Origin: Spirometra erinaceieuropaei
Taxonomy: Eukaryota; Platyhelminthes; Cestoda; Diphyllobothriidea; Diphyllobothriidae
Direction: 5' to 3'
NCBI GenBank assembly: GCA_902702965.1
Contig: CACRXP010000028.1
Span: 788,793 to 852,792, forward strand
Length of the DNA: 64,000 bases
Both the position numbers and the translations under genes were made by a program. Within the stretch, counting starts at the first letter, position 1, and each line of letters begins with the position of its first letter. This document shows, piece after piece, positions 52,608 to 63,805 of the stretch. A model generated the notes under the pieces. That model had not been told where the DNA came from. It did no database searches and saw only the letters and a list, made by a program, of their open reading frames with translations.

Positions 52608-53637
52608 TTACAGTGACGGCTTCCAATTAGCCGGCTCCAAAACGTATAAGTAAAATAATTAAAACTCCGAGAAGGGGTAGATCGTTTTAATCTATCAGAG
52701 AAGAAAAGTTCCAGGACAATTTTTGGACCTTAGGTTAGGTTGAACTAGCAGATGGATGCGCCAGAATCATACACAGCTCGCAGGTGATGCAGTTGGCCAA
52801 CCGACGCATGTGTATGACGGGAAAACGAGCAAAAGTTTTCGTGGTAAATAAGGTTAGCGTGCTGACATTGTGGCAAACAGCATTATGTATCAGATTGTCC
52901 ATATCGCACGTGACAGTGCCAAAAATGCTCCCTTGTCCGTCACAAAGTGACGCACCACCGTGCTAAGCAATGGAGCCCGAGAAAATGATGCCGCGAAATA
53001 GCTCATCATTAGTCCCAGGTGCCAAGAAATAGACACGAAAAATACTTAACAGCAGACGTTAAAGGAGAAACCATTACACTAAATGTCGCAGCATCTTCAG
53101 ATCTAATTATAATCAGCCCAGGCGCGTGGGAAGACGATGGTAGTCGGAGGTGAAAGCAAATCCAATCCGGGTCTGGGAGTCACAAAGTACATAAATTCAA
53201 TTTGAGGGCGTATTTCAGACAATAACTGTTTTCGAGGACAATGACTGCCTCTGGGAAATCGCGGTCAGTCTGTATCAACGATCGTCCATGACGCCTTCGG
53301 TTGCTCTAACGCCCCCTGTCAATCGGTTGTTTCAGCCGTGTCCGACTTAGTACCAGCCTGGCGAGAGCTTGAGGCCGATGGGCGCCACATCCTTCGCTGA
53401 CTAGCTGTAGGTGGACAAAGCTCAGCGTCGGAGTTGGCAACCCCAGTGGCTAACGCGTGACCAAACAGAACGCCTAATGCAACTGCCTGTCGCGCTGCGT
53501 GCAGGGTCTCTCGTCTCAGTAAGGTTTCCCCAATCAACTCTGTTCCCCTGGTTTTTTGTGTATACATGTATTTAAAGAGTTAGAGGAAGAGCCCTTGATA
53601 GCTCTGTTTATGAACAATGGTTTCGCCTATTCGTTCT
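52608..53637. other. Upstream flank of V-ATPase B
   Basis: About one kilobase between the V-ATPase start codon and the first retroelement. It presumably contains the promoter and 5' UTR, but I recognise no TATA box. The 82-codon minus frame at 53319-53567 has no motif. Confidence 0.4.
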
Positions 53638-55350
53638 CAAAATAAAGCTGCAAACGTCTAGAATGTGATCGCTTCACAGCACAACATTGATAATAAGGAA
53701 GCGCATCTGTTCACTGTGAGTCAATACGGAAAGACTGAGTATGACAGAGTGTTTGACAAAGGTGGCTGTGAACAGCCATGCTGCAAAGGTCTGTCTTTGT
53801 CAAAAGCTACTTGAGTAGGTTTTATTTTACGCATGTAAATTCCGTAGGCCCTCACCATCTCACTTGGTTGCAAGTTCCATGATCAGACATCCCGTTGGCT
53901 GAGGAACTGCTTTCTATGATCGAGCTGCCTGCGTTCGCCCTTGACTTTATGTTGATGGCAAACTTAAAGAAGTCCTCCGGACTCATGGAACAATCTTGGC
54001 CTCGAACAATTCGGAATGTCCAAAGTTGACTGCCGTTTGGTTGTTTATAAGATAGTGGGAATAAGCCAAGCGCATTTTGCCTCTCGTATTACGACAAAAG
54101 CTTTAAACCATCGACCATCCACGTTGCTCTGCGTTGTACCTGTTCGAGTACACAATTTTCATCCTCATCTATGCTGAACCTGCTAGCCTTCCATATTCCA
54201 GGCGGAGTCTCAAAAAGACACTGAAAAATCTTCCGAAGAGTTAGAGAGGGCCTAGTTTAAATGCATGTCTCATCTAGTGTAAAGTACTACTTGCCTTCTG
54301 GACCATCTTTCTGCAGTGCTCTGGTGGGATTAGATTTGCGGTCGTCCATACACCCAGAGCTCTGTGTCTTTCTACAGTTTCTAACGCCGTCCCGTTAATG
54401 TGATACTAATGTTTGGAAGAGGCATTTCGACCGGTGTTTAGATGCAAGACGGCGCATTTGGACACGGTAGACTTCAAAAGCTATCTGTTTGACCAAACAC
54501 TCAGGTTGCGATCTTCGACTGCAACTTTTTTTCATCATTAATGCGTTTGACTTCACTCCATATTTTTATGTCATCCGCAAACATTAGGGCCTCGCATTCT
54601 AGTTTGCAGGTGTAATCATTCCCATGAATCGGGAAGAATAGTAGACCTAAAACGGAACCCCGAGGGACTCAACACTCAACTTTTTCCCATTCCAAAGTAA
54701 AGTCCTCAACGACGACTCCCTGTACTCTGGAGGATAGGAAACTCCTGATCTATGTAAACATCCTTCCTACACCCCAAATCTTCTGTAAAAGAACTCTGTT
54801 TGGGACGCCATCAAAGGCCCTCTTGAAGGATAAAATGTGACACCTACTGAATAACCTTTATCTGTGGCCTTTGTCCACTTGTCATGCAGGTAAAGAACAC
54901 TCATAGGGCGAGAACGTACTGGGCGAAAGCCATGTTTTCTCCTGGTATTTCACCAAATGTTTTTTGATAATATCCACCATTATAATATACGCGATGCAAG
55001 TTAGGCTGGCAGGTCGATAACTTTCTCAGTCATGTCTTAAAACTCCTTTGTGGATCGGGATGATGAATGTGCGCTTCCATTTTTCTGGGAGTTTGCCTCC
55101 TTCAAGTGACTTTAGGAATATTATAAGCAGTGGTTCGCACAGTTCATCAGCGAGTTCTCGAAGTGCTAATGCAGGAATTCGATCTGAACCAGACGATTAG
55201 GTAGGCTTCAGTCAGAGTAATTCGGCTTTAACCATGGCCTATGAAAAGTGTAGTTCCTCGAAAGAGGAGGGTAGGAGGGGAAAGAGGGGGAGAAAAGAGA
55301 GGGAGGGTAGGAGGAACAAATAATGAATTAGGTTCTTGGGTAAAGACGTA
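53638..55350 (-). mobile_element. Non-LTR retrotransposon (CR1/Jockey-like), old copy C
   Basis: This region aligns along its length with the better-preserved copy at 55685-57600, in the same order and strand. It still reads LMFADDIKIWSEVK (54548-54586, the RT catalytic box) and VPRGSVLG (about 54660-54680) but has no frame longer than about 65 codons. The 3' end at 53664-53678 has the same TGTGA/TCACA hairpin as the other copy. Homology ends near 55350. Confidence 0.85.
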
Positions 55351-55684
55351 TATGTATGTATACGGTGTACAACAGCCTCAAGGAAAAGTGGAAAAGGCAT
55401 TAGCCAATCAGAACAAGACACCAGCAGGAATGACAAGGCAAAATCGATTTTTCGGCACGTTTAAATGTTGACTGTTTTGCACACTTATTCCACGTCTGAA
55501 GACGACTTGGGGAACCAAGATCGAAAATTTACAATAAAAATTGTTAATCTTTCCCAAAGAGCTTATTTCTTTCGAATTATGATTCTTGGGATGCCTGTTT
55601 TCAAATTCATACGTATGTATATGTATATATTGAAGGGTTACAGGCAGAACCCTTTATGTACAGTGCTTTCGCAGATTCATAATC
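55351..55684. other. Spacer between two related retrotransposon copies
   Basis: AT-rich sequence with short TATG runs; no coding motif. It ends in AAAATAAAATAAAATT, a short A-rich repeat typical of the 3' end of CR1-like elements (copy B, minus strand). Confidence 0.45.
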
Positions 55685-57600
55685 AAAAATAAAATAAAAT
55701 TGCAGGAATTTAAAATGTGATTGGGTCACAGTTCAATCGTAATCATAAAGTAGTGCATAGGGTCACTGTAAATTAGTGCGGAAGATTGTATATGACAGAT
55801 TTTACAAAACTGACTGTGCATAGTCATGCTGTACAAGCCGATTTCTGTCGAAAACTAGACGAGCAAGCTTTCTTTTAAGCACACAATCTGTGTCAGCCGT
55901 CACCATCTCACTTTGAAGCGAGTTCCACGGCCTGACAACCCGCTGGCTGAATGAAAATATTCGTCGGTCTAAACGCGTGCGCTCATTCCCGACTTTGTAT
56001 GCATGGCCGCGTAGTTGGTTTGTACAGGCGAACTCAAAGAAGTCCTCTGCTCTTAATGAGCAACCCTTGCCGCGAACAATACGGAACGTCCAGAGTAGAC
56101 TGCAGTTTATTTGTCTATACGAGAGAGGGAATAGGCCAAGCAAATTTAGCCTCTCCTGATAAGACAAATGCTTCAAACCGTCGACCATCTTTGTCGCTCT
56201 GCGTTGCACCTGTTCGAGTAAGTTGATATCCTTCCTCATCCATGGTGAAGCTGCTGGCATTCCATACTCTAGATGAGGTCTTACAAAGACACCAAAGAGT
56301 CTTTCGAAAAGTTCGGGAGGAAATATTTTAAATGCACGTCTGATCCAGTGTAGAGTACTAGTTGCCTTCTGGAGCATCTTTCTACAGTGTTCTGATGGCG
56401 ATAGATTTGTGGTCGTCCATACACCCAGATCTCTGTGTCTTTCCACAGTTTCTAACCTTGTCCCGTCAATATAGTACTGGTGTTTGGGAGACGCATTGCG
56501 GCCGGTGTTCAGGTGCAAAACCACGCATTTGGACACGTTAAACTTCAAAAGCCATCTGTTCGACCAAGCACACAGTTTGTTGATGTTCGACTGCAACTTC
56601 TCTGCGTCATCATCACACTTGACTTCACTCCATATTTTTAGGTCATCCGCGAACATGAGAGCCTCGCAATTCACTTCGCTGATGCAGTCATTAACATAAA
56701 TCAGGAAGAGTACTGGGCCTAAGACAGAACCCTGTGGGACACCACTTTCCACCTTTACCCATGACGAGGCAGAATTACTAACGACGACTCTTTGTAGTCT
56801 GGAGGACAGAAAACTCCTGATCCACTTAAACATTTTCCCTTGAATTCTACATCCCAGATCTTCTGTAAAAGAAGCTTGTGTGGGACATTGTCAAAGGCCT
56901 TCTTGAAGTCAAAAAATACAACATCTACTGGAAAACCCTTATCGGTAGCTCGTGTCCATTTCTCGTGCGAGTAAAGAATACTCGTTAGGCAGGAGCGCCC
57001 CGGACGAAAGCCGTGTTGGGCATCACACAATATTTTGTTCTGTTCCAGGTATTTCATCAAGTGTCTTTTGATAATACGTTCCATTATTTTACACGCGATG
57101 CAGGTAAGACTGACAGGACGATAATTTCCGCAGTCAAGTCTTGAGCCTCCTTTATGGATCGGAGTAATGAGTGCGCACTTCCGTTCTTCCGGTAGCTCGC
57201 CGTCTTCAAAAGACTTTTGAAATATTGCGGATAAGGGTTTGCACAGTTCATTAGCAAGTTCACGAAGTGCTAGGGCGGGAATTCTCTCTGGGCCAGGCGA
57301 TTTGGCAGGTTTCAACCGGAGTAACTCGGCCCTAACTATGGTAGATGAAAAGAGTGGTGCCTCGGTTAAGGAGGGTAGGAGGGGAAAGGGTACTGGGAGG
57401 AGAGGTTGGTTGGCGAATGGATGGATGGGCAAATATAGAACTAGGTTCTCGGGTGAAGACGGACTGAAAGAAGTCGAAAAGGAGGGACGCTTTAACCTGG
57501 TCATCAATCTCCACTTTTCGATCTACAGACCTGAGGGCAGGGATGAGCTCCTGAGTCCTTTTAGTACATCGTATATAACCATATAGAATTTTCGGACTCA
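55685..57600 (-). mobile_element. Non-LTR retrotransposon (CR1/Jockey-like), copy B, 5'-truncated
   Basis: This copy holds most of a reverse transcriptase and its C-terminal region but no endonuclease, so it is 5'-truncated at about 57600. The 3' end has a short A-rich repeat and a TGTGA-5 nt-TCACA hairpin (55716-55730). The coding region needs two frame changes (near 57420 and 56860) but is otherwise intact and looks younger than copy C. The sequence at its 5' edge is repeated in the next 120 bp (see 57601-57730). Confidence 0.9.
55802..57507 (-). pseudogene. Reverse transcriptase of copy B
   Basis: RT motifs in order: AKSPGPERIP, ALITPIHKGGSRLDCGNYRPVS (57110-57180), DAQHGFRPGRSC, VVFFDFKKAFDNVPH, GVPQGSVLGPVLFLIY, ALMFADDLKIWSE (catalytic FADD), and thumb sequence LNLLGLFPLSYRQIN. 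The C-terminal frame is 343 codons long (55802-56833); the upstream frame (56755-57507) overlaps it and is shifted by one base near 56860. The product would copy element RNA at a nicked target (known for the family); this copy cannot make a complete protein. Confidence 0.92.
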
Positions 57601-57730
57601 AAGAAATTATAAACGATGGACGCTGTGACCTGGCCGTCAGTTTCCAGTTTCCCGTCTGAAGACATAAGGGGAGGGATCAGTTCCTGAATTCTTTTAACAG
57701 ACCGTATATAGCTATATAGAATTTTGGGGT
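57601..57730 (-). repeat. Fragment of a second family member abutting copy B
   Basis: The minus-strand reading PKILYSYIRSVKRIQELIPP and VTASIVYNFFE is parallel to PKILYGYIRCTKRTQELIPA and VKASLLFDFFQ in copy B just below it. The two copies of this 120-bp segment lie head to tail and diverge, so they come from different source elements. The fragment stops where copy B begins. Confidence 0.75.
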
Positions 57731-57897
57731 GACAGATCAGTTCAGTTTATTAAGGGAAATAGGCGTAAGCCTTTGAGTACCCTATTTTCAAGGTCAAATG
57801 TGTAGTGTAGAGAAAAATTTGCTGGGCTGCAATTGTTCGAACGGGCCCATAATGGTAGGACAAAATGGGAGTGATTTACAGGCGATGAGTTCGGATA

Positions 57898-59467
57898 TTA
57901 GCCATAACAGAACATGAATATGTCAAGATTCTTTTTAAAACTTCGTTTAGATGGTGATATCACAACAGCAGCGGGGAGGGCATTCCATGGTTTGACCACC
58001 CGAACAGAGAAGGAGAACTTCTGCACATCCAGCCTTGCCCGCTGAGTGCGCAGTGTAAACGGGTGACCACGGAGGTTGGTCGTGGCAGCAAATTTAAAAA
58101 AGTCCTCGAAGGCCAGACTGCAATCCAACCCCTTTACAATGCGGAAGGCTCACAAGGAATTCCAGCGAAGTTGCCTGTAACTCAAGGGAAAGAGGTTCAG
58201 ATTTACTAGGCGAGTTGCATAGAGGAAGGAGCTTTGACCCCTAACCATCTTCGTGGCTCTCCTCTGAACTCTTTCGAGACAACTTTGATCCTCAACCGCC
58301 CACGGTCTCCAGGCTTGTATGCCGTACTCTAAATGCGCCCGGACGAATGTTCCGAATGTCTGTGAGAAAGCATCTTCGTCAAAGTCCATCAACGCACGCT
58401 CGATGGCGTACAGTACGGAAATTGCGCTTTTTGACATTCTCGAACAATGGGCGGGTGACTTTAGGGAAATCGTCATCAGTACAGCGAGGTCCTTTTGGGC
58501 TTCGAATTCTTTTAAGGCTGCAGCGCCCAAAAAGTAGTCTCTTGTGCTGGCGGATCTAGTTATGTTGTCTAGGCGAAGTATGCCCCATTTCTTAACGTCG
58601 AAACGCAGGAGCCAACGGTTTGACCACTCCTCCAACCGATTCAAGTTCATCTGCAGCCTGTCTTCGTCGGCAGGACCCCGAATTACACTCCATATCTTCG
58701 TGTCATCGGCAAACATTGATACTTCCCAGTCTAATTCTCTTGCAGCATCGTCCACGTAGATAAGGAACAAAATGGGTCCCAGTACTGAACCCTGGGGGAC
58801 ACCATTCTCGACCATAGCAGGGTCTGATTTTCCCCGACTGATGCAGACAACCTGATGTCGACCCAAAAGGAAGTTTTCAATCCGTTTAAGGAAGTTGTCA
58901 CTGTAAGAGCCTCTGGTGTGGCACAGTGTCGAACGCCTTCTGGAAGTTGATGTGGACCGCGTGCCTGTCGTCGAGAGCTCGGGTCCAGCTCTGGAGAGAT
59001 TGTAGCAAGTCTGTCGTACAGGATCTTCCTTTCCGGAACCCATGCTGGCATTTCGATAGCACGCCGTGAACTTCCAGGAATTGCATCAGTTCACTCTTTA
59101 TGATCCTTTCCATAACTTTGCAGAGAATGCATGTCAAGCTTATGGGCCTGTAATTTGTCGTCGCGGCCCTGTTACCTCCTTTGTGTAGCGGAGTAATATG
59201 CATCAGCTTCCAATCGATAGGCAGTGCTCCAGTGTCAAATGACGTTTGAAAGAGCATCAACGAAGGCACAGAAAGCTCACTGGCAAGTTCCTTGAGAAGC
59301 TTGGGTGGAATCTCGCCTGGTCCTGGCAACTTCGATTCGTCCAATGCCTCAAATTCTCTTCGGACAATGTCTTCTGAGAAGAGTGTATCACTGACTCTTA
59401 GGGTCGGCAGTTCTTCTGTGTTGGGAGGCAGGAACCTTGCCTCGTTTGGGTAGATTGATTGGAACAA
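57898..59467 (-). pseudogene. Reverse transcriptase of copy A
   Basis: Motifs in order: LPGPGEIPPKLL, ITPLHKGGNRAATTNYRPIS (about 59140-59210), CQHGFRKGRSC, INFQKAFDTVPHQ, NGVPQGSVLGPILFLIY (about 58755-58805), SMFADDTKIWS (58685-58713), and VNLNLFPLSYRQLRWNSL. Frames 58898-59467 and 58150-59043 overlap and are shifted near 58900-58920; a stop near 58147 separates the final 76 codons. Confidence 0.9.
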
Positions 59468-59913
59468 CTGTGAAAACTACGCAGCTTTATCCCTACTATC
59501 AGCAATCTCAACGCCATCAGTAGTCCTTATTAAGCGATTCGAAGCCTGTTCCTAGTACTTCGTCGGAGGTAATTGTAGAGTAATTTTGGGTTCTCCGTTG
59601 CTTTTTGTTGCAAGTTCTTCTCGAATTCCCGCCGCGTCTTCATGATAGGGTTTTTCAGTTTGTTCCTCTGTGTCTTGTGGGCGTTGATATATTCAACTTG
59701 CTCAGTGACGCTGTATTTTCTCTACATTTTAAGCCTCCTGTCGATTTCTTCCTTAAGGTTGCTATTTAGCCACCCAGAGCATTTTTTCAGTCTTACACTA
59801 GTCAGTGGGCAGTGCTTGTCATCGTTGGCATTTCCCGGTCATCGTTGGCTCCCAGTCATCGTTGGCATTTCCCGTAAACAGTGAGCTCCAATCGAAACCG
59901 GATAAGTCCGCCC

Positions 59914-60919
59914 TCATGTGATTGAAGTTGCCTCGCCAAACATTCCGTCTTTTTGGTTTGGAGTATGCGCAGTGGCGAATAACGAATACTCCCACATAGG
60001 CACTAAGTGATCACTTCGGCCAAAGGGCGGCATGGAGGTGATCTCGTCTATGCTGTCTGGTGTTTTCGTGAAAACCAGATCCAGGCAGTTTGCCCTTTGT
60101 CCTTCACGTGTTCTCGTTGGGAACATTACATTTTTTGAGGGACGCCTTTAATGTTTTGTTCAGCAGAAGGTAATCGAATGCCAATTTTGGACCTGTTGCT
60201 TGGAGGGTATTCCAGTTTATTCCTGGTGCGTTGAAGTCGCCCATGATCATGATGTTAGGTCGACTGGGAAATTTTTCCAAATGCTCCAATAGTTGAGTGC
60301 CGGTGATTTAATCTGTCCTAGGTGGTCGGTAGACAGGGAGGACATCGAGACACGGGGAACCGGTAGCTTGGATGGTCAACCAAATAACTTCGGTGCCGCA
60401 CGCAAACTTGGTGGTATTTTCCGACACCGTCAGCCCTTCATTCACATACACAACTATACCACCACCCTGACGATGTTCCCTGTCCCTCCGATAAATTTGG
60501 TATCTAGGCAAGGCTACTTCGATATCGCTAGTATTCCCGGACAGCTAGGTCTCGGTTACTGCTAAAACATCTGGAGACAGCTCGGCAAGGCAAACTTTTA
60601 GCTCCTGTAGTTTCGATATGAGGCTTTGGGCATTCGTGTACAAGCATCCCAGTTTTGTATCAGCCAAATTTCCCGTTGTATTTGTTACTGTTTTGAGCAT
60701 TACTCCGTTATCTCGGACGCCATGTTCTTTGGGCTCTTCCGTAACCTTATGGGTTCCATTTATATGCGTTGCCCCAGCTAGATCACTGGACGTTACGCGC
60801 TTACTTGTGTTGCCGCCTTGAGCAGGTGGTTCAACGAAGGTATCGGCGCCAATAGAAGCGAAGGTATCGGTGTTAACTGAATATCTGCCGTCGTTCTTAG
60901 TATTACAGGCAGGTTCCAA
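59914..60919 (-). pseudogene. APE-type endonuclease of copy A
   Basis: Three broken frames give the endonuclease blocks in order: LGCLYTNAQSLISKLQEL with LAVTETW-like end (60545-60640), GGGIVVYVNEGL (about 60440-60475), MIMGDFNAPGINW (60205-60250, catalytic GDFN), then CLDLVFTKTP and FGRSDHLVP (about 59995-60090, catalytic SDH). This enzyme nicks the target DNA. Frameshifts at about 60530 and 60300 and between 60104 and 60126 disrupt it. Confidence 0.88.
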
Positions 60920-61050
60920 TGAAACGGCATATATTTCCGACCTACCTTCCCTTTGAAGATATCCACATTGTGTTCGCTTACCTTCAGTCTTGTACTCGGT
61001 GATAGGGGAATGTCTTCTAAGGGAAGATGGGAGTCATTGTGACTCAATAA

Positions 61051-62432
61051 TTTTTTTTTTATTTAGGGAGTCTAAATCTGCATCCACATGCACCAGCGTG
61101 TTGCGATGGCCAGTAAGACGCTTAAGATTTTTCCAAACCTCAGCTGAGGAAGGGGGGAAAGGGGGAGAGTAAGAAGAGGAAAAAAGTTGGCTGACAAACA
61201 GGCTATTTAGCCTGTCAATCTCTGTTTTTATTAAGACGGTAACGTCCTTAAGGTTATCACGTAAGCCTAGCTTGTAAAGGAGTTCTTTTTTTACGTCTTA
61301 ACGATTTCAGATAGGGGGAAGAAATTCTATCCGTTCGTACCATAACAGTATCAAAAGGGCAGCAAATATCGAAAATTTCATTTAAAAACGCTGTCAGGTT
61401 GGAAGAACAGGATTCAACATTAGAATGTTCAAGGAAAGTGGGGATAGTTAGAGAAATGCAATTCTGAAGCATGAGAATGTTTTGGGCGGACGTATTGCGA
61501 ACCTTAACCTTTCTCTCAGGCTTGGCAAGCAGTGCTCGTTTTGAAATGGAATAGATTTTTGGAAGACACAATAAAGTGGAATTGTCAGAACCTCACAATT
61601 GGGCCCTGTTTTTTACGCAAAAAAGCTTGCTGTGGTTAGTCAGAATATGATCAAGAGGGGCATCTGCGCGAGTATTAAAGGAGACAAGATCATCGAAGCC
61701 TAAAAGTGTAAGGGGGCGTAAATTCACGCGATTAAAATCACCGCATAAGAGAGTAAGATAGTCGCAGGATAATACAGCAAGTTTTTGTGAGAGGAAGTCG
61801 AAAAAACGGGTTAATGCGCCTTCACAGGAAGAGGGGGGAATGTAAATACTAACAAATATGATGCCTTTAAAATTACTTAACAAACGGGGCTTACATAAAA
61901 CAACGATTACGTCTATCAAATCATGAGAGTAAGAAAAAAAGGGACTTACAGTCTCTACACCAATTTTGATTAACGAAAATGGCAACGCCTCCACCTCTGC
62001 CACATGATAAAGATTTTCTATCTGTTCGAAAGCAGTAGAAGGCTGGGGAGTAATAATTTGCGAATCAATGTCACTATTTAGCCACGTCTCTTGAAGGCAG
62101 ACAACTTCAGTTTTGCTGTGTTCTTTTTTCGATAAAAGTAGCTCCAAATCATGGGCTTTGTTGAAAATAGAACGACAGTTTGTCGACAAGAAGGCAGAAA
62201 TTGACAATTTGTGATTTGGCTGACGTTTAAATGCGAATTGCCAGCCACACCGGTGTTTTCTCCGATGCATAGGCCGTTGTTGACGAATATTTGATAAATT
62301 CAACACAGAACGATCGCAACTACGACATATTGCCCGTAAAGTACAACAGTTTGCATCATGGTCGTTCGTAAGTGAAATTGACGATTTAATGCCATTCAAA
62401 AAGGTGCTAGCGTACTGTAGAGACGACCTCAT
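61051..62432 (-). mobile_element. Non-LTR retrotransposon, 5' part only (copy D)
   Basis: A frame of 279 codons (61593-62432) plus 61257-61571 encodes the endonuclease and the linker to RT of a third non-LTR family: STNCRSIFNKAHDLELLLSK, VVCLQETWLNSDI, a shifted GRGGGVAIFVNQNW block near 61970-62010, LCGDFNRVNLRPL (catalytic GDFN), and PLDHILTN. A TGA near 61590 separates the two frames. The element stops before the RT, at a run of ten T (61051-61060), i.e. oligo(A) on the element strand, exactly where copy A begins. Confidence 0.82.
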
Positions 62433-62752
62433 AATCTTAGTTCAGACAAACAAAAGGTGCAAAACAGTTCAATATATCGAAGAGAAAAGGCACAATAATG
62501 TACAATTAGTAAAAATCCACACGTGAATGGAGAGCTACAAAAATGGCGGCTCAAATTCAAAAGCCCGCCCAGCTGGACCGTGCTGATAAACAGATTGCAC
62601 TTAATCCAGGTTCCTGGCGAATTTCGATGCGTGAAGAAATATTCCAAAAATGCACAAAGAAATTCTATACGTACCGTTCCAGTATCAATGTCAGAGACGG
62701 TAATTGCGAAATGGTAACCAAGTCAGAGTAATTGCGTTGTGCTCAGTCGGGC
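62433..62752. other. Between copy D and the Penelope-like fragment, no feature
   Basis: May be 5' UTR of copy D. The minus frame 62429-62647 and plus frames here have no motif. Confidence 0.4.
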
Positions 62753-63690
62753 TCAGTCAGTTAGGTAGTTGGCCAGACAGTCCAGACATTTGACGCGGTA
62801 AATGACGTCTGATGTGTCTGCAGGTGGTAGCCGGTCCTTGGGTTGCATGAGTAAGCGGCGGATAGTGAACTCCGGTCGGTGTCCAACGCCTACGCTTAGT
62901 GGCCTAAGCATGCGTTCAGTGGCTTCGGAGACGTTTCTCACGTAAGGTAGAACGCGAATGATTTCTGGTCTTTGCGTGTTCTCACGGTCGGCCCTCGTAT
63001 GTCTTTGGTATAAGCATTTGTTAACAAAACTGCGCGGATATCGATTGACAAGGAAGAGGTGCCATAGGGTTTCACGCTCCCGCAGCTTCTCGGCTTCAGT
63101 GCTGCAGTGTGTGGATGCGGTGAAAAGTGTCCGGACACAACTGCGCATATACGACAAGGGATGGTTGCTGTTGTAGTGGAGAATTTTCTCCGTGTCTGTC
63201 GTCTTTCTAAAGACACCAGTCTGGAGGGTTCCGCCTTCCTGCCTCGATATCTGGACGTCCAGGAAAGCGAGCACGCCGTTATTTTCTTCCTCCATGGTAA
63301 ATTGGATTTGTGGAAAAACCCAGTCCAATTCTCATTTAAAGTTGTCTTTCGCGTCTCGCTGTAGAATGACAAAGGTTTCGTCTACGTAGCGCATCCAGAA
63401 TTTTGGCTTGTAGGTCTGGAAGACCCGAGTTTTCAGCTCCTGCGGAACCGTCTCAGCCAGGTAGCCGGAGATTGTGGACCCCATTGGGGCTCGTTGGATT
63501 TGCTCGTAGATTTGGCCGTTAAACGTAAAGTACGTGCGTGAACAGTAGTCCGGTAATTCAGTCGTGTGCCTCCCCTTAAAACGTTTTCCTTCCTCATTGC
63601 ACCTTCTCTTCAATAGGTCATCGACAAATCTCATGGCCAATTTTTGAGGGATGGAGGTGAATAGTGAGACGACATCAAAGACATCAGTAT
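62753..63690 (-). mobile_element. Penelope-like element, truncated at both ends (copy P2)
   Basis: The RT reads DVVSLFTSIPQKLAMRFVDD (start near 63685), APMGSTISGYLAE, WMRYVDETFVILQ (catalytic YVDE), and after an in-frame TGA (63332-63334) continues as DWVFPQIQFTMEEENNG, AFLDVQISRQ and GVGHRPEFTIRRLL, to VIYRVKCLDC, the first half of the GIY-YIG nuclease. It ends at 62753, before the YVG half, so the nuclease is incomplete. The RT lacks its N-terminal part. These features are typical of Penelope-like elements, which are usually 5'-truncated. Confidence 0.88.
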
Positions 63691-63765
63691 TTAAAATAAG
63701 ACAAAGGAACGATCACTGAACAGTAGATTTATTTGCCTGAGCATTCGGACTCGATCGGTGAGCGT
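63691..63765 (-). repeat. Penelope terminal repeat upstream of copy P2
   Basis: GATCACTGAACAG and TTTATTTGCCTGA (63695-63740) match the 3' flank of copy P1 at 33085-33125. On the element strand it lies immediately before the truncated RT, as in the head-to-tail partial tandems that Penelope-like elements form. Confidence 0.7.
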
Positions 63766-63805
63766 CCCCTACCATTGTATATTCCCGATAGAAAACCGAC
63801 AGGGC

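Larger units (their letters stand above)
57731..61047 (-). mobile_element. Non-LTR retrotransposon (CR1/Jockey-like), copy A, near full length
   Basis: This copy contains an N-terminal region, an APE-type endonuclease (59914-60919) and a reverse transcriptase (57898-59467), all on the minus strand. It belongs to a different family from copies B and C. The 3' UTR includes TTTATTAAGGGAAATAGGCG near 57745. The 5' start is near 61047 (MSHNDSHLPLEDIPLSP), directly beside the end of copy D. At least five frame changes or stops occur. Confidence 0.88.

Noticed and set aside
53319..53567. A further upstream exon of V-ATPase B
   Set aside because: The N terminus is already explained by exon 1 at 52526-52607, which has an in-frame stop just before its ATG; this frame has no matching sequence.
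63332..63334. TGA recoding (selenocysteine) in the Penelope frame
   Set aside because: One decayed copy with other damage; a plain nonsense mutation is simpler.
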